Shown here: positions 4,548-9,371 of the stretch, piece after piece
How the letters are laid out: every line of letters begins with the position of its first letter
Numbering within the stretch: the first letter of the stretch is position 1
Assembly (NCBI GenBank): GCA_937907585.1
Contig: CALCVH010000028.1
Coordinates: forward strand, 1-9,371
DNA: 9,371 bases
Direction: 5' to 3'
From: an uncultured Bacillota bacterium
GTDB taxonomy: Bacteria; Bacillota_I; Bacilli_A; Izemoplasmatales; UBA1188
Made by a program: the position numbers and the translations under genes
Notes under the pieces: generated by a model
Told to the model about the DNA's origin: nothing
The model's input: only the letters and a program-made list of their open reading frames with translations
Database searches by the model: none

Positions 4548-5200
4548 TTTAGGATCGCCTCCAACATTTTTAAATCTGATTGTTTAGTCGCTTTAATAGA
4601 TAAATTATCGCTAAACACAACTTTAACGCTTCTACCATTCATTCTAAATAGATGGGTATCATCTGAAAAAGACTGATCTCTATATTTTGCGTAACACGCT
4701 TTTAGCATAGGAGAATAAAACGCTTGAGGCGTAATAATAGATGCGAGCTTATCTCTATCTAAATAATCTTTGATGTTTTCTTTTTCATCAACTTGAGATA
4801 CGGTATTGTATACTCTATTAGCCAAAGTAGCTCCACCGTTTTTTATAGCTTCATCTAGTAATTTTTTAATATCTTCTTTATATAGCATTGGTCTAGCTGA
4901 ATCATGGATTAAAACATACTCATTATCTACTAAAGCTAATCCACTTCTAACTGAATCACTTCTAGTATGTCCTCCTTCAACTATCTTTACCTTTTTATCA
5001 AGAATATGATCCCAAAAATATTCCATATCAGTATGATTTGAAACTAGAATGATTTTTTCACATTCTTGATCTTTTATAAAGAAATCTAGGGAATACCTAA
5101 ATAGTTCTTTCTTTCCTTTGACTGGGTAAAGCACTTTATTGTACTCTAAGCCCATTCTTTCTCCACTGCCGCCTGCTAAAAGTATACAATCGTATTTCAT
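4544..5200 (-). CDS. ispD: 2-C-methyl-D-erythritol 4-phosphate cytidylyltransferase
   Basis: IspD makes CDP-ME from MEP and CTP in the cytoplasm. The 218-residue protein has the nucleotide-binding LAGGSGERMG (8-17) followed by Lys22 (here NK rather than the usual PK), GGHTRSDSV (76-84), HDSARP (99-104), TPQAF (157-161), SDDTHLF (179-185) and the closing NLSIKAT (199-205), corresponding to the usual N.KiTt. TarI-type ribitol phosphate cytidylyltransferases share this fold, but the adjacent ispF strongly favours IspD. The start is 3 bases after the GGDEF-like gene, whose last codons supply the GGAG Shine-Dalgarno site. The IspE kinase that acts between IspD and IspF is not in the window. Confidence 0.94.
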   Translation of the reverse strand: MKYDCILLAGGSGERMGLEYNKVLYPVKGKKELFRYSLDFFIKDQECEKIILVSNHTDMEYFWDHILDKKVKIVEGGHTRSDSVRSGLALVDNEYVLIHDSARPMLYKEDIKKLLDEAIKNGGATLANRVYNTVSQVDEKENIKDYLDRDKLASIITPQAFYSPMLKACYAKYRDQSFSDDTHLFRMNGRSVKVVFSDNLSIKATKQSDLKMLEAILK

Positions 5201-5203
5201 ATG

Positions 5204-6352
5204 TTATTCTCCAAATATAGAATAGCTTCTTCTGTTAGATTCTATTGCTTCATCTAGTAGTCTAGTCGCAAGTTTATATAAATCAAGGGAATCGACAGGT
5301 CTATTACCTTGAATGTTTACTACACCAAAATTAGGTATTACCACATCTTTAATACCAGATATCTGCATTCTAGTATTATATATTTCAGATTGGTTGTTTA
5401 TTAAGTCATTATGGAATTGTTCATAGTCGTGTTCGTTATCAATAATGAATATAAATCTAATTCCCGATACTCTATAGAATTTATTGATATCTCTTTGATA
5501 TCTATTCTTCATAAATTTAAGGTAATCATTCATAACTAGACTACCAACTTCTCTAGAATATTTAGAATTTATTACTGGGATATTGGTTAATTCAAAATAA
5601 ACAAATGTGAATGGCCTCTTATTATCTCTATAATCCTTTAATAAAGGATACATCTTCTCTTCGCCATATAAAGAATCTATATCGAAATATGATGATGCCT
5701 TATATAGCTTTATATCTAGTGGTTTAATTGTCGCTATTATGGATTTTTTATTATCTACTCCAATATAGTTTCCTCTTTCACAAACCCATAATACTTCACC
5801 ATTTTTAGATACTCTATATTTGATCTCATATTTGAGGTTCTTTTTTGATACATTTCTAATAGTATTCAAATATTCAGCTCTATCTATCTGGTTAACATTT
5901 AAAGCGTGTTCTTCAAGTGTAAGGCTCTGTTTACCACCAAATATCTCATGAGCGTAATCTGATAATATTACATCATTTGCTCCATTTTCATAGAATATTA
6001 TTCCTTCATCAATTAGATTGATTGTGGAAATGAATCGCTGTCTTAATTTCTCTTTGTCGTCCTTTAATGAATAATATGATTTTTCAAGATCAAAATAGTC
6101 ATATTCTGTGATATTTTTAGTGACTTTTTTAGGAATAAAGAACAGCGCTTGAACTATAGTTAACAAAACGCATAAAATCAAATAATATGTCATAAATGGA
6201 TTAAGCACAACTATGAACTTAAACGCAAAGTACAGCAAAGAACACACAACACCAATTATCATCTTAATTATGTTTTGTGTCTTCTTATATATTATTGAGT
6301 TTAGGATAGACATCACTAGAAGCAGCGATACTATAACTATTTCTAATATCAT
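5204..6352 (-). CDS. Membrane protein with PAS-like and degenerate GGDEF domains
   Basis: The 382-residue protein starts with three predicted membrane segments (about 2-21, 28-49, 54-73). A charged helix (87-107) with coiled-coil character leads to a PAS-like sensor domain (about 108-213; ISTINLIDEGIIFYENGAND and later KYRVSKNGEVLWV). The rest (about 225-382) follows the GGDEF fold: FTFVYFELTNIPVINSKYSREVGSLVMNDY (248-277) matches the 'D.D.FK.iND..GH..GD..L' region, and KFYRVSGIRFIFII (291-304) matches 'd..R.GGDEF.ii'. The signature is SGIRF (296-300) and the metal-binding Asp is Glu254, so diguanylate cyclase activity is very unlikely. It may be a nucleotide-sensing or scaffold protein. It lacks the DHH/DHHA1 part of GdpP. 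The start shares one base with the maf stop (TAATG). The PAS call is moderate, the GGDEF call good. Confidence 0.8.
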   Translation of the reverse strand: MILEIVIVSLLLVMSILNSIIYKKTQNIIKMIIGVVCSLLYFAFKFIVVLNPFMTYYLILCVLLTIVQALFFIPKKVTKNITEYDYFDLEKSYYSLKDDKEKLRQRFISTINLIDEGIIFYENGANDVILSDYAHEIFGGKQSLTLEEHALNVNQIDRAEYLNTIRNVSKKNLKYEIKYRVSKNGEVLWVCERGNYIGVDNKKSIIATIKPLDIKLYKASSYFDIDSLYGEEKMYPLLKDYRDNKRPFTFVYFELTNIPVINSKYSREVGSLVMNDYLKFMKNRYQRDINKFYRVSGIRFIFIIDNEHDYEQFHNDLINNQSEIYNTRMQISGIKDVVIPNFGVVNIQGNRPVDSLDLYKLATRLLDEAIESNRRSYSIFGE

Positions 6353-6918
6353 TATTTTCTTTCTTTCAAATATTCACTAACGTATTTATATACTGATGCC
6401 TTAGGCATTCCAATTATAGAAAAATAATCTCCTTTTATCGACTTTACAAATCTTCCAAAATATCCTTGAATAGCGTAAGCGCCAGCCTTATCATATGGTT
6501 CATTTGTATTAGCGTATTTTATAATTTCTTCATCGCTATAATCAAGGAATTCTACATACGCTTTAGATGAAAATGATTTTTTATATCCATCTGCGATTAA
6601 GTATGCGCCTGTAATAACCTCGTGGGTTCTATTTCTTAATTTTTTAAGCATTTCTATGCATTCTTCTTTTGAATGAGGTTTGCCTAAATGTTCATCATCT
6701 AAAAACACTAATGTATCAAACCCAAGAACTAAAGCGTCTTTATTATTTTTATAAACGGATAAAGCTTTTGATTTCGCAAGTTTTTTAACGTAATCAGATC
6801 TTGTAGAATAGGTTTTAACTACTTCATCATCAAGTGATGGAATGATTTCAAAATCAAATCCAAGATCTTGAAGCATTTCTATTCTTCTAGGTGATTTAGA
6901 CGCTAGTATGATTCTCAT
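6352..6918 (-). CDS. maf: Maf-like nucleotide pyrophosphatase (house-cleaning)
   Basis: Maf proteins hydrolyse non-canonical or modified nucleoside triphosphates such as dTTP, UTP or m5UTP to the monophosphate. The 188-residue length is typical. Family motifs are ASKSPRR (6-12, nucleotide-binding loop), GFDTLV (66-71) with the catalytic Asp68, LGKPHSKEEC (78-87), THEVITG (98-104) and EPYDKAGAYAIQGYFG (140-155), ending in a FSIIGMP strand (166-172). The FDT in place of ADT and the GAYAIQG stretch fit the dTTP/UTP pyrophosphatase group (YhdE-like), but the subgroup is not certain. It is the first gene of the minus-strand operon; GGGAG lies 8-9 bases before the ATG. In Firmicutes maf often sits with cell-division genes, which are not seen here. 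Confidence 0.94.
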   Translation of the reverse strand: MRIILASKSPRRIEMLQDLGFDFEIIPSLDDEVVKTYSTRSDYVKKLAKSKALSVYKNNKDALVLGFDTLVFLDDEHLGKPHSKEECIEMLKKLRNRTHEVITGAYLIADGYKKSFSSKAYVEFLDYSDEEIIKYANTNEPYDKAGAYAIQGYFGRFVKSIKGDYFSIIGMPKASVYKYVSEYLKERK

Positions 6919-6940
6919 TTATATATCTCCCACTTTGTTT

Positions 6941-6969
6941 ATTATACTACAATTTTAACGATTTATTAA
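6941..6969 (-). promoter_or_regulatory. Promoter of the maf-to-pgi operon
   Basis: A consensus -10 TATAAT (6941-6946, minus strand) lies 17 bases from a weak -35 TTAATA (6964-6969). A start near 6934 gives a 15-base leader to the maf ATG with GGGAG in it. Its -35 overlaps that of the divergent tilS promoter. Confidence 0.6.
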
Positions 6970-6994
6970 TTTTATCAATAAATTATGATAAAAT
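6966..6994 (+). promoter_or_regulatory. Probable tilS promoter overlapping a perfect inverted repeat
   Basis: An extended -10, TGA-TAAAAT (6986-6994), lies 17 bases after a weak -35 TTAATT (6966-6971). The perfect repeat ATTTTATCA-N8-TGATAAAAT (6969-6994) covers nearly the whole promoter. The predicted start (about 7001) is next to the tilS ATG at 7002, so the mRNA would have almost no leader. AAGG touches the ATG and is too close to act as a normal ribosome-binding site. Confidence 0.5.
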
Positions 6995-7001
6995 AATAAG
7001 G

Positions 7002-8330
7002 ATGAAAAATAGTTTTATCAATGATTTTGAATTAGAAAGATTTAAAAATGAAATATTAGTTATAGCGGTTTCAACAGGCATAGACTCAATGTGCCTTTTT
7101 CACTATCTATATAATCATGGATACAAGGTGGTTGTGGCACACGTCAATCATAAGCGCAGAATTGAAAGCGATAACGAATATGAATATTTGTATAATCTTT
7201 GTAAGAAATTAAATGTTCCATTTGAAGGATATACAATTACTGAAACCATTGATGGCAATTTTCAGGAACAAGCAAGGTTAATCAGATATAACTTTTTTAT
7301 GGAAGTTGCGGATAAATATAACACCAAAAACATTGTGTTAGCTCACCAAGCGGATGATATGGTTGAAACCATTCTTATGCGCTTAACAAGGGGTACGTCT
7401 ATTAAAGGATATAGTGGAATTAAGAAATATAGTGAATCTAATGGATATAATATTATAAGGCCTTTACTTGAAACTCCTAGATCAAAAATAGTTGAATATC
7501 AAAAAGAAAACAACATTAAATATTTTGAGGATTCATCAAACAGTTTAGACCACTATACAAGAAATATCTTTAGACATAAAATTGTGAGTGAATTAAAAGA
7601 AATAAATCCAAATCTATATGAATCTTTCAATTATTTCAAAAAAGATATAGAGGGAATGAGTGAAATAATTGATGATATGTCTAAAGCTTTTATAAGGGAG
7701 AAAGCTATAATAAATAAAGGTAGCGTATCTATTTTAAAAGATGATTTCAATTCACTAAAAGATATTGTAAAACGTGAAGTAATTCTAAATATCGTTAATA
7801 TAATTTCAAATAATACTGTAGAGATTACTCACGAAAAAACAGATGAAATACTTAATCTCGCACTTAAGAATAATGAAGCTAGAGAAATAGAGATTAAAGA
7901 TGAATATCTATGCGCTAATGAATTCAATAATATAACATTCTATAAAAGAGAAAAACAGATTGAATTTAGTATTCTTGTGGATTCTTTTAAAGAATTCACA
8001 ATCGAAAATATCGGTAAAGTAATAATTTCACAAAAACATCATTTACTTCCTTCGAAAATATCATATATGTTGTGCTATAATAGTTTATCGGAAGTATTTC
8101 CGATTACCATTAGAAATTATTCTAATGGAGATAAGATAACATATAATCATATCACTAAGAAAGTATCTGATTTACTTAAAGAACATAAAGTTCCTTTGAG
8201 GCTTAGAAACAAAACAGTTATATTTAAAAATAAAGATGGAATATTCTTTATTCCTGAATGCATTAGAAAAGAAACTGATACATCTAAACCAAACAAGTTG
8301 TATATCACTTTTCTTAAGGACGAAAGGTAG
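7002..8330 (+). CDS. tilS: tRNA(Ile)-lysidine synthase
   Basis: TilS attaches lysine to C34 of the CAU-anticodon tRNA-Ile so that it reads AUA. The 442-residue protein has the N-type PP-loop STGIDS (24-29; the STG form also occurs in other Firmicute TilS proteins), VAHVNHKRR (45-53), LAHQADDMVETILMRLTRG (113-131), and DSSN (177-180) with RNIFRHKIV (187-195). The C-terminal domain, RNYSNGDKI (371-379) to VSDLLKEHKVPLRLRNKTVIF (388-408), is the tRNA-recognition part. The ATG is the first start codon in the open frame and leaves 23 residues before the PP-loop, normal for the family. It has no properly spaced Shine-Dalgarno site. ftsH follows after 8 bases; the hypoxanthine phosphoribosyltransferase gene (hpt) often found between them in Firmicutes is absent. 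Confidence 0.95.
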   Translation: MKNSFINDFELERFKNEILVIAVSTGIDSMCLFHYLYNHGYKVVVAHVNHKRRIESDNEYEYLYNLCKKLNVPFEGYTITETIDGNFQEQARLIRYNFFMEVADKYNTKNIVLAHQADDMVETILMRLTRGTSIKGYSGIKKYSESNGYNIIRPLLETPRSKIVEYQKENNIKYFEDSSNSLDHYTRNIFRHKIVSELKEINPNLYESFNYFKKDIEGMSEIIDDMSKAFIREKAIINKGSVSILKDDFNSLKDIVKREVILNIVNIISNNTVEITHEKTDEILNLALKNNEAREIEIKDEYLCANEFNNITFYKREKQIEFSILVDSFKEFTIENIGKVIISQKHHLLPSKISYMLCYNSLSEVFPITIRNYSNGDKITYNHITKKVSDLLKEHKVPLRLRNKTVIFKNKDGIFFIPECIRKETDTSKPNKLYITFLKDER

Positions 8331-8338
8331 GTAATAAA

Positions 8339-9371
8339 ATGCCAGAAAACCAACAACCAAATAACAATAATCAAAATAAAAATCCTAATAATAAACGCAG
8401 AATATTTAACTTTGGAAATATCGCAATGTTACTTATTGCGCTTGTGTTTATTTTTGGAATATTTTATTCTATCAAAGGATGTAACGTTAGGCCTAAAGAA
8501 ATATCATATACTGAGGCTTTAACTGTAATAGATACTCATCCTGAAAATATTAAAGATATATCAGTTACTCCACTTAATGATTCCAGCAAGGCTGAAAGCT
8601 ATAGAATCACAATCAAGTATGAAGATGATTCAAGTGAATATTTCTATATCAATAACTCAAATGTTTACTATGAGTTCGTAAAAGATGTAGAAGCGTTAGA
8701 TATAAAACTAATTTACGCACCTGGTTCTACTTTTAACGCTTGGAATCTAATATTATATGGCTCAATGATTGCGGGCACAATCTTCTTAGTAGTTATTATT
8801 TCTAGATCTATAAGAAGCGCTTCTCAAGCTAATAATTCATCGATGGAATTCACTAAATCTAGAGCGAAATTAAATAAGATGACCACGACTAAATTTAGCG
8901 ATGTTGCGGGATGCGAAGAAGAGAAACAAGAATTAGCTGAAATAGTAGATTTCTTAAAGAATCCAAAGAAATATACGGATATGGGCGCAAGGGTTCCTAA
9001 AGGCGTACTATTATATGGTGAGCCAGGAACTGGTAAAACTTTACTTGCGAGAGCCGTTGCGGGTGAAGCAGGTGTACCATTCTTCTACACTGCAGGTTCA
9101 GATTTAGTTGAAATGTATGTAGGTTTAGGTGCGAGCCGTGTAAGAGACACATTTAAGAAAGCTAAGAAACAAGCTCCTTCTATATTGTTTATGGATGAAA
9201 TAGATGCGATTGGTAGAGCGAGAGGTACAGGTTTAGGCGGAGGAAACGACGAAAGAGAACAAACCTTGAACCAACTATTAGTAGAGATGGATGGATTTGG
9301 ACAGAATACTGGTATCATCATCATCGCTGCGACAAACCGTGTTGACATATTAGATCCAGCCCTTTTAAGAC
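8339..9371 (+). CDS. ftsH: ATP-dependent zinc metalloprotease FtsH, 5' part (cut by window end)
   Basis: The visible 344 residues are the N-terminal half of FtsH, the membrane-bound AAA+ protease that degrades misfolded membrane proteins and regulators. A polar Asn/Gln-rich cytoplasmic leader (1-19) precedes the first membrane helix (about 28-45), an extracytoplasmic domain (46-135) and the second membrane helix (about 136-155). The AAA+ domain shows Walker A GEPGTGKT (227-234, usually GPPGTGKT), the pore-loop MYVG (259-262), Walker B ILFMDEID (282-289) and the second region of homology from ATNR (331-334). The sequence ends before the Arg finger and the HEXXH protease site, which should lie downstream. 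The start follows tilS by 8 bases, with AGGT 6 bases upstream and AAAGG further off. Confidence 0.96.
   Translation, partial: MPENQQPNNNNQNKNPNNKRRIFNFGNIAMLLIALVFIFGIFYSIKGCNVRPKEISYTEALTVIDTHPENIKDISVTPLNDSSKAESYRITIKYEDDSSEYFYINNSNVYYEFVKDVEALDIKLIYAPGSTFNAWNLILYGSMIAGTIFLVVIISRSIRSASQANNSSMEFTKSRAKLNKMTTTKFSDVAGCEEEKQELAEIVDFLKNPKKYTDMGARVPKGVLLYGEPGTGKTLLARAVAGEAGVPFFYTAGSDLVEMYVGLGASRVRDTFKKAKKQAPSILFMDEIDAIGRARGTGLGGGNDEREQTLNQLLVEMDGFGQNTGIIIIAATNRVDILDPALLR

Noticed and set aside
4806..5009. Plus-strand 67-codon frame
   Set aside because: It is antisense to ispD, with no support.
4544..5200. TarI/ribitol-5-phosphate cytidylyltransferase
   Set aside because: The fold is shared, but overlap with ispF and the IspD-like closing motif favour IspD.
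5204..6352. GdpP-type c-di-AMP phosphodiesterase or active diguanylate cyclase
   Set aside because: There is no DHH/DHHA1 domain after the GGDEF-like part, and the GGDEF residues needed for catalysis are missing.
8147..8374. Two minus-strand frames of 75 and 62 codons across the tilS-ftsH junction
   Set aside because: They are antisense to conserved TilS C-terminal and FtsH N-terminal coding sequence; hydrophobicity comes from AT-rich complement.
9085..9348. Minus-strand 87-codon frame
   Set aside because: It is antisense to the conserved AAA+ domain of FtsH, including Walker B.
1..9371. CRISPR array, prophage or toxin-antitoxin system
   Set aside because: I saw no regularly spaced direct repeats, phage structural genes or paired toxin-antitoxin frames in the window.

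Overview
The window is AT-rich bacterial DNA with tightly packed genes, TAAAAT/TATAAT-type promoters, purine-rich Shine-Dalgarno sites and tRNAs with encoded CCA. The gene families (YutD, NifU-like YutI, IspD/IspF, Maf, a TilS-FtsH pair) point to a low-GC Firmicute or a Mollicutes-related lineage such as Erysipelotrichales, Acholeplasmatales or an uncultured gut relative. TGG encodes Trp, and TGA acts as a stop in the PNPOx-like gene and in ispD, so the standard bacterial code applies and Mycoplasma/Spiroplasma are unlikely. I cannot name a species.

Left edge (1-98): the last 19 codons of a TnpB-like gene overlap a hairpin right end typical of IS200/IS605-family elements. The element lies mostly outside the window. 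Bases 1-80 should be the 3' scaffold of its omega RNA, with the guide beginning near base 81. Next, on the minus strand, comes a three-gene accessory operon (1624 to 99): a MarR-type regulator, a flavodoxin carrying a lipoprotein signal peptide, and a small FMN-binding PNPOx-like protein. Together they look like an inducible flavin/redox module.

Middle (1625-2183): a roughly 300-base gene-free stretch holds the MarR promoter, several unexplained inverted repeats, and a terminator. It is followed by tRNA-Pro(TGG) and tRNA-Arg(ACG), both minus strand, transcribed from a strong promoter whose spacer contains a perfect dyad.

Core block (2184-6918, minus): seven genes with gaps of 3 bases or less, or overlaps, form one apparent operon: maf, a membrane PAS plus degenerate GGDEF protein, ispD, ispF, yutD, nifU-like yutI and pgi. 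A hairpin that includes the pgi stop codon ends it. This joins house-cleaning of non-canonical nucleotides, two MEP isoprenoid steps, Fe-S cluster supply and glycolysis.

Right side (6919-9371, plus): divergent promoters with overlapping -35 boxes and a 9-bp inverted repeat separate maf from tilS. tilS is followed directly by ftsH, which runs off the window after residue 344. I see no CRISPR array or prophage. The least ordinary signals are the TnpB/omega RNA end, the exported flavodoxin operon, the structured intergenic stretch, the degenerate GGDEF protein and the variant IspF.
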